Origin: an uncultured bacterium
GTDB lineage: Bacteria > Nitrospirota > Thermodesulfovibrionia > Thermodesulfovibrionales > Dissulfurispiraceae
Assembly: GCA_937949555.1 (NCBI GenBank)
Contig: CALEDV010000032.1
Coordinates: forward strand, 1-43,186
Direction of reading: 5' to 3'
DNA: 43,186 bases
Shown here in pieces: positions 25,993 through 37,576 of the stretch. Under the pieces are notes generated by a model. It had not been told where the DNA came from. It saw only the letters and a program-made list of their open reading frames with translations, and did no database searches. How positions within the stretch are numbered: position 1 is the first letter of the stretch; each line of letters starts with the position of its first letter. Both the position numbers and the translations under genes were made by a program.

Positions 25993-26125
25993 AGGGCATT
26001 AAGGGCAAATAAATCAATGCTACAAAGAAAGGGCTGATAAGCAAACCCATATAGTTGCCCCCTGGAGATAGACCTCTAAAGGAAGTCGCTTGGATTTATA
26101 CTTAACAATACCGTCGAGGACACAT

Positions 26126-27472
26126 CTATTTTATTGCCTTCAGATCTATATTGTCTTTCTTCCCTGTGATTACGAGGATATATTTGTCCTTTGAGAGGTA
26201 TCTTTTTGCGACCCTGAGGATATCCTCTTTGGTGACAGCATTAATATACTCTGGGTATTTCTTTATGTAATCATCCCCAAGCCCGTAATATTGTGATACA
26301 GCAAGGAAGTCGGATATCTTGCGATTAGTCTCAAGCCTTCTGGGGAAGCTGCCAATAAGAAAGGACTTAGCATCTGATAACTCCTGATCAGACACTGCCT
26401 CTTTTTGTATCCTTTCTATCTGCCGCCTTATCTCTGTTACAACCTGTGAGGCTGCCTCATTCTTGGTCTGCACCTCTATCTCAAAGATGCCCTTAAAAAG
26501 ATTTGTGCTAAAATGACTACTTATGCCATAGGTTAGTCCTAAATCATCCCTCACTATCTTCATAAGCCTTGAGGCAAAGCCTCCTCCACCTAAGATGTAG
26601 TTCATTAAAGAGAGCGCATAAAAATCAGGGTTTGAACGTTCAATACCAGTATGCCCAAAGATTATGTTGGCCTGTGTAATGTCTCTATCAATCACTGATA
26701 TCCCATAAGAAGGCTGAGATCCTTTATTTCCCTGAGGTGATAGTTTCTTAGGACCTGGAGATTTCCATTCTGCAAGTCCTCTGTTTATTAATTCATCAAG
26801 CTCTTTGAAGGTTATGTCTCCTACTACAGATAAGATAGCCTCTGAGGGGGTATAATTGTCTTTATAGAATGAACGGATATCTTCAGCGGTCAGCCTATCT
26901 ATTGTATCCTGAGAACCTTCAACGATCCTGCCATAGGGATGATCTCCAAAGGTGAGCCTCCTGAATTCTCTCTCCGATAGGTATCCAGGTTCCTCCTCCC
27001 GCTGCTTTAGGGCCCCCTTTATCTGCTGCTTTTTTCTCTCGACCTCCCTTGCATCAAAGGCAGGGTGCAATAGCACCTCAGCAAAGAGCTGCATCATCTT
27101 ATCTATGTCCTTCTTTAAAAAAGTAAGGGATATCTGGGTGTAATCATAATTTACAGAGGCACCCATAGAGGCGCCTAAGAAGTCTATTTGTTCGCTTAGC
27201 TCTTTTGCGCTGAGTCCCTTTGTGCCTTCCATGAGTAACTTTGCTGTAAGGTTTGCAAGTCCTGCCTTTTCAGGAGGTTCCTGAAGAGGGGAGGCCTTTA
27301 TAAACAGTGATACCGCAACAGCGGGTATGCTTTTACGTTCCACATGGACAATTGTAAGCCCCTGTGGGTATGTTTTCTTGTTGAATTCTATGGCAAATCC
27401 ATTGGATACACACACTAAGACGAGTAATAAAGATAGGATCAGTTGCATTGGCGCTGTTATTTTCATCTTCAT
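26126..27472 (-). CDS. M16 family peptidase-like protein, non-catalytic partner
   Basis: Insulinase/pitrilysin-fold protein. A signal peptide ending near NGFA is present. At the place of the zinc motif the sequence reads AGLANLTAKLLMEG, so HxxEH is missing and the protein is predicted inactive on its own. The R/Y pair found in the second half of M16 inactive subunits is present in ASRLMKIVRDDLGLTYG. The start overlaps the upstream active M16 gene by four bases (ATGA), so the two are probably made together as a periplasmic heterodimer. Confidence 0.9.
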   Translation of the reverse strand: MKMKITAPMQLILSLLLVLVCVSNGFAIEFNKKTYPQGLTIVHVERKSIPAVAVSLFIKASPLQEPPEKAGLANLTAKLLMEGTKGLSAKELSEQIDFLGASMGASVNYDYTQISLTFLKKDIDKMMQLFAEVLLHPAFDAREVERKKQQIKGALKQREEEPGYLSEREFRRLTFGDHPYGRIVEGSQDTIDRLTAEDIRSFYKDNYTPSEAILSVVGDITFKELDELINRGLAEWKSPGPKKLSPQGNKGSQPSYGISVIDRDITQANIIFGHTGIERSNPDFYALSLMNYILGGGGFASRLMKIVRDDLGLTYGISSHFSTNLFKGIFEIEVQTKNEAASQVVTEIRRQIERIQKEAVSDQELSDAKSFLIGSFPRRLETNRKISDFLAVSQYYGLGDDYIKKYPEYINAVTKEDILRVAKRYLSKDKYILVITGKKDNIDLKAIK

Positions 27473-28788
27473 TTCTCTCTCCCTATAGGAATAAGAACAC
27501 CCACTGTTCTTTTATCCGGTCTTAGATATTCCTTTGCTACCCTTTTAATATCCTCAACCTTTACAGACCTTATGCCTTCAAGATATGAGTCTTTGAGCCT
27601 CCAGTCACCAAGGATCTCAAAGATCCCTGTGTAAAGTGCCTTTGCATGGGTAGAGTCCTGCGCAAATATAAAGGATGCCTCTATCTGATTCTTTGCCTTT
27701 TGTAGTTCCTTTTCAGGGATATGTTCCCCTTTTAAGGCATCAATCTCCTCTATGATAGCCCTCTCAACATCAAGGGCAGTCTTGCCTGCAGAGGCAGTCC
27801 CCCCAAGAAAGAAAAGAAAAGGGTGCTGATAAAATCCGCTATAGGAAGCAAAGACATTGAGGGCAATCTTTTTTTCATAAACAATGTTCTTATAAAGCCT
27901 TGCGCTTTTACCAGAAGATAATAGGTTTGAAAGCACCTCTAGGGCAAAAGAGTCTGGATGGGGGAAGTTTGGAACGGGATGAGCAAAGATAATATAGGGA
28001 AGCTGTGCCTCTTTTTTCAAAAAGACCCGTCGTTCTCCCCTTTGAACAGGTTCTTGGGTCTTTGTCCTTTGGGGCTTTTCCGTTGGATTCTTCAAAACCC
28101 CAAAGCGTGCTTCAATATCATGTAGGATCTCTTTTTTATCTATGTTGCCTGCTACTATGATGAAGGCATTTTGTGGGCAATAGTAGGTTTTATAGTGCCT
28201 GTAAAGGTCTTCTCTCTCAATAGAGGATATGTCTGACATCCATCCGATAATGGGAGTTCTATAGGGATGAGCTTTCAGAGCCGCAGCCACCGTGTCTTCA
28301 TAGAGCATATTCTGGGGGTCATCTTCGTATCGGAGCCTTCTTTCCTCCTTTACTACCTCCCGCTCTGCCCTTACCTCCTTTGGATCGAGCAGCAGATTTT
28401 TCATCCTGTCAGATTCAAGCTCAATGGAAAGTCCTATCTTATTAGAGGGAAGATTCTGGAAATACATGGTGTAATCCTTAGTGGTGAAGGCATTGTCTGA
28501 ACCCCCGTTTCTCTGAATGATATTTGAGAACTCCTTAGAACCATACCTTTCAGTGCCCTTAAACATCATGTGCTCAAGGAGATGGCTGAGTCCTGTCTTG
28601 CCTGCAGGTTCATCCTTTGAGCCAACCTTATACCATATCTGAAAGGTAGCAAGGGGGCTATTCGGGTCTTCGATTAATATAACCTTCATCCCATTGCTTA
28701 AGAGGTGTTCGGAGATACTGCCGTAACTTGCTGCATTAAAACATAGGACTACCAAGAAGATGCCAATTGTGTAAATTATCCTTTTCAT
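27469..28788 (-). CDS. M16 family zinc peptidase, catalytic subunit
   Basis: Zinc peptidase with an intact inverted motif HLLEH (His69, Glu72, His73) and the third ligand near Glu149 in the KEERR segment, at the usual ~76-residue distance. Residues 1-23 are a signal peptide, so it probably acts in the periplasm. I chose ATG at 28788 (439 residues), with GGAGG nine bases upstream. The longer frame from 28815 puts nine extra residues before the signal peptide. It is paired with the HxxEH-less partner downstream. The substrate is unknown. Confidence 0.92.
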   Translation of the reverse strand: MKRIIYTIGIFLVVLCFNAASYGSISEHLLSNGMKVILIEDPNSPLATFQIWYKVGSKDEPAGKTGLSHLLEHMMFKGTERYGSKEFSNIIQRNGGSDNAFTTKDYTMYFQNLPSNKIGLSIELESDRMKNLLLDPKEVRAEREVVKEERRLRYEDDPQNMLYEDTVAAALKAHPYRTPIIGWMSDISSIEREDLYRHYKTYYCPQNAFIIVAGNIDKKEILHDIEARFGVLKNPTEKPQRTKTQEPVQRGERRVFLKKEAQLPYIIFAHPVPNFPHPDSFALEVLSNLLSSGKSARLYKNIVYEKKIALNVFASYSGFYQHPFLFFLGGTASAGKTALDVERAIIEEIDALKGEHIPEKELQKAKNQIEASFIFAQDSTHAKALYTGIFEILGDWRLKDSYLEGIRSVKVEDIKRVAKEYLRPDKRTVGVLIPIGREK

Positions 28789-29026
28789 TAGAATATGCCT
28801 CCAGTCTTCTAACACCCCTGAGAACTGTTGACTACGAGGGCAGATAGTCGTCCTTTGGGTGTCTGCTCTTTGATTTAAGGGGTTTCATAGTGGTATTTTT
28901 ATTTGGTATCCTTTACTGTATAGCAAATATAGTAGCATATATTGTAATAAAAGGCTAAAAGTAATCCAAAGGATTAGCTTACTGGATTAGGCAAACTACT
29001 GTATCTGAATTTGAATTGCGCCATAA

Positions 29027-29055
29027 TTGACAGGCAATGATTATTCTTGTTAAAT
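29027..29055 (+). promoter_or_regulatory. sigma-70 promoter of the hrcA-grpE-dnaK-dnaJ operon
   Basis: TTGACA at 29027-29032, a 17-base spacer and TTAAAT at 29050-29055. Transcription would start at about 29062, inside the CIRCE element, so HrcA bound there would block RNA polymerase. This is the standard arrangement for HrcA control. Confidence 0.75.
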
Positions 29056-29058
29056 TAA

Positions 29059-29085
29059 TTAGCACTCTCTAAGAGAGAGTGCTAA
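29059..29085. promoter_or_regulatory. CIRCE operator (HrcA binding site)
   Basis: TTAGCACTC (29059-29067), nine bases, GAGTGCTAA (29077-29085). It matches the published CIRCE consensus at every position. It lies 16 bases before the hrcA ATG and just downstream of the -10 box. Confidence 0.97.
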
Positions 29086-29101
29086 CAACAGGAGGCGTCC
29101 C

Positions 29102-30133
29102 ATGCTTGATGAGAGAAGCAGGCAGATACTCAATGCGGTAATACAGAGTTATATCAACAGACCTGACCCTGTGGGTTCTCGCTATGTAACGAAGAAGTAC
29201 GACTTTGGCGTTTCTCCTGCTACTATTAGGAATATAATGGCTGATTTGGAGGAAATGGGCTTTCTAAGCCAGCCTCATACCTCTGCGGGGAGAGTGCCTA
29301 CTGATAGGGGATATAGGTTTTATGTGGATTCTCTGCTTAACGACAAAAAATGCAGTTTTGATGCACAGATCGCTCAAGATATTGTAAAAAGGTTAGAGGG
29401 CATTAAGAACGATATAAATGCCTTCTTTGCTGAGGTATCTGCAACCTTATCGAGGATGTCCAACTATATGGGTATTGCTCAACCTCCAAAGACAGAGAGC
29501 GCTACTTTTAAAAAGCTTGAACTCATCCGATATAAGGAAGACTCAATCGTTGCAGTACTGTTAACAAATGAAAGTATTATAAGGAGCAGAATTCTAAGGG
29601 TTGCTCCTCCTCTCACTCAGGAGGACCTTAACCGTATAGCTGGATACATGAATACCGAGTACTCTGGGCTTTCAGTGGATGAGATAAGGACTATTCTCAC
29701 CAATCGCATTAAGACTGAGCGGGTAATGTGGGACAACCTATTGGTAAGGGCGATTAAGATCTATGAGCAGTTGCTTGCCTTTACAGACAACGAGTTGTTT
29801 ATGGAGGGTCTTTTTGATGTAATGAGTATGCCTGAATTTTCTGACATATCAAGGATCAGGGACGCCTACAGGGCGATAAAGGACAAGCATATGCTGTTAA
29901 GGATAGTGGAGGACCTTAGTAAAACTGAAGGGGTACAGGTAATTATAGGAGCCGAAAACCCTATAGAGGAACTAAATAGGTTTAGCATTGTGGCATCCAC
30001 TTATGGCGCCTGTGGGAAAAAAATGGGTGTAATCGCCCTAATAGGTCCTACCAGGATGGACTATTCAAAGGCGATAAGTATGGTAGAGATGGTCTCTAAC
30101 TGTATTTGTGAGACCTTAAATGAATCTGAATAA
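29102..30133 (+). CDS. hrcA: heat-inducible transcription repressor HrcA
   Basis: Repressor of class I heat-shock genes, itself dependent on chaperone-assisted folding. The N-terminal winged helix reads LDERSRQILNAVIQSYI...PVGSRYVTKKY, then SPATIRNIMADLEEMGFLSQPHTSAGRVPTDRGYRFYVD. The C-terminal GAF-like half includes VQVIIGAENP near the end. Length 343 is typical. AGGAGG lies before the ATG. It is the first gene under its own CIRCE site, so it is autoregulated. Confidence 0.97.
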   Translation: MLDERSRQILNAVIQSYINRPDPVGSRYVTKKYDFGVSPATIRNIMADLEEMGFLSQPHTSAGRVPTDRGYRFYVDSLLNDKKCSFDAQIAQDIVKRLEGIKNDINAFFAEVSATLSRMSNYMGIAQPPKTESATFKKLELIRYKEDSIVAVLLTNESIIRSRILRVAPPLTQEDLNRIAGYMNTEYSGLSVDEIRTILTNRIKTERVMWDNLLVRAIKIYEQLLAFTDNELFMEGLFDVMSMPEFSDISRIRDAYRAIKDKHMLLRIVEDLSKTEGVQVIIGAENPIEELNRFSIVASTYGACGKKMGVIALIGPTRMDYSKAISMVEMVSNCICETLNESE

Positions 30134-30161
30134 CAATATTGACAAGGGAGAGAGTTGATAT

Positions 30162-32655
<2,494 letters not shown>

Positions 32656-32658
32656 TAT

Positions 32659-33762
32659 ATGTATGCAATGAAGGACTACTATACTACTTTAGGAGTTGAT
32701 AGGAATGCCTCCCAGGAAGATATCAAAAAGGCATTCCGTCAACTTGCATTAAAATACCATCCCGACCGTAATCAAGGCAACAAAGAAGCCGAAGAGAAGT
32801 TCAAGGAGATAAATGAGGCGTACACCTGCCTCAGCGACCCTGACAAGAGGAGTCATTATGACCGTTTTGGTACGGCAGAGGGATTCCCAGATCAGGGAGG
32901 ATTTGGAGCTGGAGGTTCTTTCAGCACAATCTTTGAGGATATCTTTGAGGACTTTTTTGGAGGCTTTTCGGGGCGGGGCACAAGACCCACAAAGGGTTCA
33001 GATCTCAGGTATAACTTGACCGTAACCCTTGAGGAGGCAGCCTTTGGCGTTGAGAAGATCATTAGTGTGCCAAAGCTTCAAAACTGCCCTGAGTGTCAAG
33101 GCACAGGCGCTGAGCCTGGAACTTCACCGACTCAGTGCGCGCAGTGTAGAGGGACAGGACAGATGAGATTTCAGCAGGGGTTTTTCAGCGTATCTAAGAC
33201 CTGCCCTAAGTGTCAAGGCTCTGGAGTCATTATTGCAAACCCCTGTAAGACTTGCAGGGGAGCTACAAAAATAAGGGTGCAAAAGGAACTATCCCTCAAG
33301 GTGCCAGCAGGGGTGGATAACAACTCCCGCCTCAGGGTCTCTGGTGAGGGCGACTCAGGAACCTACGGAGGTCCTCCAGGCGACCTGTATGTGATCATCT
33401 CGGTTCAGGAACATCCCCTATTTAGACGGGATGGCACTGAGATATACTGCGAAAAACCTATCTCTTTCACTAAGGCAGTCTTCGGAGGAGAGGTGGAGGT
33501 GCCAACCCTAAATGGTCCGAGCAGGCTAAAGATACCTGCCGGGACCTCTTCAGGTACAGTATTTAAACTCAAGGGTAAGGGGGTGCCAAGATTAGGGAGT
33601 TTTCATAGGGGAGATCAGATTGTGCAGGTAACTATTGAGGTGCCTAAAAAGCTCAACGAGCGGCAAAAGGAGGCGCTCAGGGAGTTTGCAAGACTCTCAG
33701 GGGAGGAGGTTGACAGCTCTAAGGGGCTCACAGGCAAGATAAAAGACCTCTTTACCTCATAA
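32659..33762 (+). CDS. dnaJ: chaperone protein DnaJ (Hsp40)
   Basis: Co-chaperone that stimulates DnaK ATPase. The J domain carries HPD at 34-36; a Gly/Phe-rich linker follows (~70-110). The zinc region has four Cys repeats ([32 protein letters not shown]); the last departs from GxG. The C-terminal substrate-binding domains follow. It starts three bases after dnaK. A Met three codons in (32668) is an equally plausible start. With 367 residues it is a full-length type I DnaJ. Confidence 0.97.
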   Translation: MYAMKDYYTTLGVDRNASQEDIKKAFRQLALKYHPDRNQGNKEAEEKFKEINEAYTCLSDPDKRSHYDRFGTAEGFPDQGGFGAGGSFSTIFEDIFEDFFGGFSGRGTRPTKGSDLRYNLTVTLEEAAFGVEKIISVPKLQNCPECQGTGAEPGTSPTQCAQCRGTGQMRFQQGFFSVSKTCPKCQGSGVIIANPCKTCRGATKIRVQKELSLKVPAGVDNNSRLRVSGEGDSGTYGGPPGDLYVIISVQEHPLFRRDGTEIYCEKPISFTKAVFGGEVEVPTLNGPSRLKIPAGTSSGTVFKLKGKGVPRLGSFHRGDQIVQVTIEVPKKLNERQKEALREFARLSGEEVDSSKGLTGKIKDLFTS

Positions 33763-33772
33763 TTGATGAGCC

Positions 33773-34285
33773 ATGCTTGAAGAGCAAATAGAGATAGTTG
33801 ACAAGGAGGGCAACACCTTAGGGGTTGTCAGTAGAGCCGAAGCGCATGGTAACCCGAGTCTTTTACACAGGGTTGTGCATGTAATTGTAGTCAATAAGGA
33901 TGGAGACCTGCTGCTTCAAAAAAGATCCCAGAACAAGGATGTTGCCCCTGGTCTTTGGGATACCTCAGTAGGAGGACACATAGAGGCAGGTGAATCCATA
34001 GAGTCTGCGGTGTATAGAGAAATGTCCGAAGAACTGGGCATAGAAGGCTGTAACAATTCTTTTCTTTATTCCTATATTCATTCAAATGACTATGAAAGCG
34101 AGCTTGTATATACCTTCAGATGCCTCAATGAAGGTCCCTTTAGATTCAACGATGCCGAGATTGATGAGGTAAGATTCTGGAAATTAACAGAGATAAAAGG
34201 GGCATTAAACAAGGGACTTTTGAGCGATAATTTCGAGTCCGAATTCTGCAGATATCTTGAGCATCTCAAGGAAAATCCTCAATAG
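33773..34285 (+). CDS. Nudix hydrolase (YfcD-like)
   Basis: Nudix-fold hydrolase of 170 residues. The Nudix box is complete: Gly68-x5-Glu74-x7-Arg82-Glu83-x2-Glu86-Glu87-x-Gly89. The N-terminal EQIEIVDKEGNTLGVVSRAEAH and the LLHRVVHVIVVN strand resemble YfcD and the isopentenyl-diphosphate isomerase-like subgroup. The substrate is unknown; isomerase activity is not implied. It lies 10 bases after dnaJ and overlaps the radical SAM gene by up to 29 bases, so it probably belongs to the heat-shock transcript. Confidence 0.88.
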   Translation: MLEEQIEIVDKEGNTLGVVSRAEAHGNPSLLHRVVHVIVVNKDGDLLLQKRSQNKDVAPGLWDTSVGGHIEAGESIESAVYREMSEELGIEGCNNSFLYSYIHSNDYESELVYTFRCLNEGPFRFNDAEIDEVRFWKLTEIKGALNKGLLSDNFESEFCRYLEHLKENPQ

Positions 34286-35933
34286 CATCGATAGAATTCT
34301 CCTCTATGAGAGGGGAACAGTTTATAAGGAACAGGGCGGCAAGATAAGGATTGCCCTGATATACCCCAACACTTACTCTATTGGCATGTCCAATTTGGGA
34401 TTTCAGGGTATATATGGAATGCTCAATAGCAGAGATGATGTGGTCTGCGAAAGGGCATTCCTGCCATGCCCTGAAGACATAGGGGAGTATGAAAGGACAA
34501 ATAGCCTGCTTTGCTCCTTTGAGTCCAAAAGGCCAATTAATAGCTTTGATATTGTGGCATTCTCTCTCTCCTTTGAAAATGACTATCCTAATATCGTAAA
34601 GATACTCTCAATCTCTTCAATACCTATTAGGTCCTATGAGCGGAGCCCTTTAAATCCATTGCTTATTGCAGGAGGCCCCTGTTGTTTTATCAATCCAGAG
34701 CCTGTAGCTGAGGTCTTTGACTTGATGTTTATAGGTGAGGTTGAAGAATCATTGCCTGCCTTTATTGAGCTCTGTAAAGATTGGCTGCCCTTTGAAGGAG
34801 AAGCTAAAAGGAAACTAAAACAAAGGGCAGTTTACATAGAGGGTATTTATGTCCCAGAATTTTACGGGATAAACTACAACCCTGAGGGAGAGCCGTGCAG
34901 AGAAGTAAAGTATTCGGGGGCCCCTGAGAGGGTCACAAGGACCTATTACAAGGATTTCCCCAAGGGTTATTCCCTGAAGAGCAAAATAACCTCAACTGAG
35001 ACAGAGTTTGCCAATATGGGGCTTGTTGAGGTTATGCGTGGATGTTATTGGAACTGTAGATTTTGTGTAGTCACTTCTATATATCATCCCCCCCGCATAA
35101 AAGACATAAAGGCCCTTAAAGATTGCATGATTAACCCATCAGATTCACCGTGCTCCTTTGGTCTTATAGCGCCTTCCATAAGTGATGTGCCTTATATTGC
35201 AGATTTACTAAATGGAGGGGAGGTGCGCCTGTCTATAACCTCCCTTAGGGCAAATGCAAGGAGTTATAGGCTTGTGGATCTATTGAAAGATCAAAAGAGC
35301 GTCTCTATAGCCCCAGAGGCAGGGAACGATACAATGCGCAGGGTTATCAACAAAAGAATTACTGAACAGGACATCCTCAGCATATCGGATTACATATTGA
35401 GATGCGGCATAGAAACCTTGAGACTGTACTTCATGATTGGGCTTCCTTTTGAACGATATGAGGATGTCGAGGGGATTGTGAGTTTGACAAGAGAGATCAG
35501 GTCTCTGAATGATAAGGGCAAACTGTCCCTTACAATAAGCGTATTTGTGCCAAAACCCTTTACCCCCTTTCAGTGGCATGGCTTTGCAGACCTAAAACAC
35601 ACAAAACAAAAGCTCACATTTGTAAGGAAGTCCCTTGAGGGGGTTAGAAATGTGCAGGTCAAGACTGACTCGCCAAGAATTGCCTTTATGCAGTCTGCCT
35701 TTGCACGAGGTGGCAGAGACATGCTTGATAGGATAATAGAGATTGGCCTCAAGGGGGATCCTGGCTATATTACTAAAGACCCAGTCCTTATTAGGAGATT
35801 TTCTGTCAATTGGGACCTTGACACCTTTTTGCCCTGGGATTTTATAGGCCTGGAGTCTCATAAGAGGGCCCTTTGGCAGGAGTACTTAAATGCACTCAGA
35901 GAACGACAAAGATATCAGGATGAATCTAAATAG
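34257..35933 (+). CDS. radical SAM protein with N-terminal B12-binding-like domain
   Basis: The N-terminal ~180 residues form a Rossmann-like region resembling cobalamin-binding domains (ALIYPNTYSIGMSNLGFQGIY...AGGPCCFINPEPV) but lack an evident DxHxxG motif. The radical SAM motif is Cys263-x3-Cys267-x2-Cys270 in RGCYWNCRFC. Later motifs include SIAPEAG and MIGLPFE. It resembles the TIGR03960-type family, whose function is not established. The start is uncertain: TTG at 34257 lies inside the Nudix gene and lacks a clear ribosome binding site, and no better in-frame start follows within 30 codons. Confidence 0.85.
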   Translation: MSISRKILNSIDRILLYERGTVYKEQGGKIRIALIYPNTYSIGMSNLGFQGIYGMLNSRDDVVCERAFLPCPEDIGEYERTNSLLCSFESKRPINSFDIVAFSLSFENDYPNIVKILSISSIPIRSYERSPLNPLLIAGGPCCFINPEPVAEVFDLMFIGEVEESLPAFIELCKDWLPFEGEAKRKLKQRAVYIEGIYVPEFYGINYNPEGEPCREVKYSGAPERVTRTYYKDFPKGYSLKSKITSTETEFANMGLVEVMRGCYWNCRFCVVTSIYHPPRIKDIKALKDCMINPSDSPCSFGLIAPSISDVPYIADLLNGGEVRLSITSLRANARSYRLVDLLKDQKSVSIAPEAGNDTMRRVINKRITEQDILSISDYILRCGIETLRLYFMIGLPFERYEDVEGIVSLTREIRSLNDKGKLSLTISVFVPKPFTPFQWHGFADLKHTKQKLTFVRKSLEGVRNVQVKTDSPRIAFMQSAFARGGRDMLDRIIEIGLKGDPGYITKDPVLIRRFSVNWDLDTFLPWDFIGLESHKRALWQEYLNALRERQRYQDESK

Positions 35934-36040
35934 GGAAGTGTTTGATATTAGGGTAATAGCGGCATCACAATCTTTTCAGGGCCCTATTAAAGGGGGTAGT
36001 TGTTGTGCTTAAAACACCCTAAGGACCAAGGAGGTTATTT

Positions 36041-37276
36041 GTGTTGAAGAGACTCCCAGAATTGCTCGCCCCGGCTGGAGATTTTGAGAAGCTCCTTACA
36101 GTCATTCACTATGGCGCAGACGCAGTGTATCTTGGCTCATCAAGATTCAGTTTAAGACACAAGGCTGACAACTTTGATATTGAAGGGCTTCAGAGGGCTG
36201 TGGATTATGTGCACAGCAAAAAGAAGAAGGTCTATGTAACAGTCAATATATTTCCCCACAACAGAGATATTGAGCCTGTTTCGGATTATCTGTCCCTTCT
36301 CAGAGACCTAGGGCCTGATGGTGTTATTATCTCCGATTTGGGAGTTTTTAGATTAGCCCAAAGATTGTGTCCTGATGTTCCTATTCATGTGAGCACCCAA
36401 GCAAACATTACTAATGCTGAAACGGCAAGATTTTGGGAGGACCTTGGGGCAAGGAGGCTAATATTATCAAGGGAGCTCAGCATTGGTGAGATTGAGCAGA
36501 TAAGAGATGCAGTATCCCTTGAACTTGAGGTGTTTGTGCATGGGTCAATATGTATATCCTATTCAGGGAGGTGTTATATAAGTAGTTTTCTTGCCTTTAG
36601 GAGCGCAAATCTTGGCTTATGCGCAAACTCTTGCCGTTGGAACTATTCACTTATGGAAGAGAAGAGACCCGGCGAATATATGCCTGTCTTTGAAGACCAG
36701 AGGGGAACCTATGTTATGAGTTCTAAAGACCTATGTATGATTGAACATATAGATAAGCTTATTGAAGCAGGGGTTGATAGTTTCAAGATTGAGGGCAGGA
36801 TAAAGGGTATAAACTATGCTGCAGGGGTTGTCAAGGTTTATAGGGAAGCGATTGACTATTTTGGTGACAATCAGTCCTATGTGTGCCAGGAGAAGTGGCT
36901 GCAGGAACTATCAATGTTTAGCAGCAGAGGATACACTACGGGGATGTTTTTTGGGAGGCAGCCCGATGGGGATTACAACTTTGATGGGGAGAGTTATAGG
37001 ATGAATAGGGAGCTTGTGGGTATAGTAAGGCAAATAAGGGGAGATAAGGCAGTTGTTTCCTTGCGTAATAGGCTCAAAATAGGAGACAGGGTAGAGTTTC
37101 TCACGCCAGCAATCGAGTCAAAGGAGTTTTTAATATCAAATATTGAGGACGAAAATGGAATGCCTATAGAGTCAGCAAAAAATGAGGATATTGTTTTAAT
37201 AAATGCGCCAGGGGGTATAAGACCTAATGATTTGGTTAGAAGGAGGATCCCTGATAAGGCTCAAGAGGTGATATAA
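36041..37276 (+). CDS. peptidase U32 family protein, probable tRNA hydroxylation protein TrhP-like
   Basis: U32-family protein. The N-terminal ELLAPAGDFEKLLTVIHYGADAVYLG and the family signature EVFVHGSICISYSGRCYIS are present. Conserved Cys171, Cys178, Cys194 and Cys198 may hold a metal or Fe-S centre. E. coli TrhP (YegQ) and related U32 proteins hydroxylate tRNA or 23S rRNA, and older annotations call them collagenase-like proteases. The length and C-terminal beta domain fit TrhP best. The start GTG has AAGGAGG six bases upstream; TTG follows directly and could serve instead. It stands 107 bases after the radical SAM gene and may have its own promoter. Confidence 0.85.
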   Translation: MLKRLPELLAPAGDFEKLLTVIHYGADAVYLGSSRFSLRHKADNFDIEGLQRAVDYVHSKKKKVYVTVNIFPHNRDIEPVSDYLSLLRDLGPDGVIISDLGVFRLAQRLCPDVPIHVSTQANITNAETARFWEDLGARRLILSRELSIGEIEQIRDAVSLELEVFVHGSICISYSGRCYISSFLAFRSANLGLCANSCRWNYSLMEEKRPGEYMPVFEDQRGTYVMSSKDLCMIEHIDKLIEAGVDSFKIEGRIKGINYAAGVVKVYREAIDYFGDNQSYVCQEKWLQELSMFSSRGYTTGMFFGRQPDGDYNFDGESYRMNRELVGIVRQIRGDKAVVSLRNRLKIGDRVEFLTPAIESKEFLISNIEDENGMPIESAKNEDIVLINAPGGIRPNDLVRRRIPDKAQEVI

Positions 37277-37576
37277 AAAGGCTTTAACTGTAAGGATAGA
37301 ACCCTTCAACCTTCCTTAAAAAAGCTGAAAATACAAAGGTTTTATGGACAGGGCAGAGAAAGGGGATACAGGAATCTCTTTTATATAGCATACCCCATAA
37401 AGTTTATTTTGGCGGTAATATTAACCATAATTGTTAAACTGAGGTCGGATGTCAATAATTCCCTCCTGTGCCTTAAATAGGGCAACTTTCCACCTTACAG
37501 CTCCGTTAGGTTATTTTATCTCAACCTTTTGGTATCCTCTTTACCTGCCCTAACTCATGGCTGTATTAGTTCCGAT
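37277..37576. other. convergent intergenic region downstream of the U32 gene and ispE
   Basis: 300 bases between two converging genes. No ORF with start and ribosome binding site is convincing. A minus-strand promoter-like pair lies at 37427-37455. No intrinsic terminator with a T-run is evident. Confidence 0.4.
37427..37455 (-). promoter_or_regulatory. candidate minus-strand promoter directed toward the U32 gene end
   Basis: TTGACA (37455-37450), 17 bases, AATTAT (37432-37427). The -35 is perfect and the -10 matches 4/6. It lies downstream of ispE and would read antisense into the 3' end of the U32 gene. It could be chance, or the start of a small RNA. Confidence 0.25.

Larger units (their letters stand above)
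25821..26125. other. convergent intergenic region with inverted repeats
   Basis: 305 bases between the ends of aspS and the M16 peptidase. No ORF is supported. Two structured stretches stand out: nested repeats at 25852-25923 and a hairpin at 25968-25992. Neither is followed by a T-run, so they are not classical intrinsic terminators, though they may still end or stabilise the converging transcripts. Confidence 0.5.
28789..29101. other. divergent intergenic region (M16 pair / hrcA operon)
   Basis: 313 bases with no supported gene. The right end contains the hrcA promoter, the CIRCE element and the ribosome binding site. The middle has a small dyad TAATCC-AAA-GGATTA at 28962-28976 and a third GGATTA at 28984-28989. 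The promoter of the leftward M16 genes must also be here but is not clear. Confidence 0.5.

Noticed and set aside
37440..37560. Minus-strand open stretch (AVRWKVALFKAQEG) downstream of ispE as a gene remnant.
   Set aside because: Only about 27 codons, with no start codon and no family likeness.
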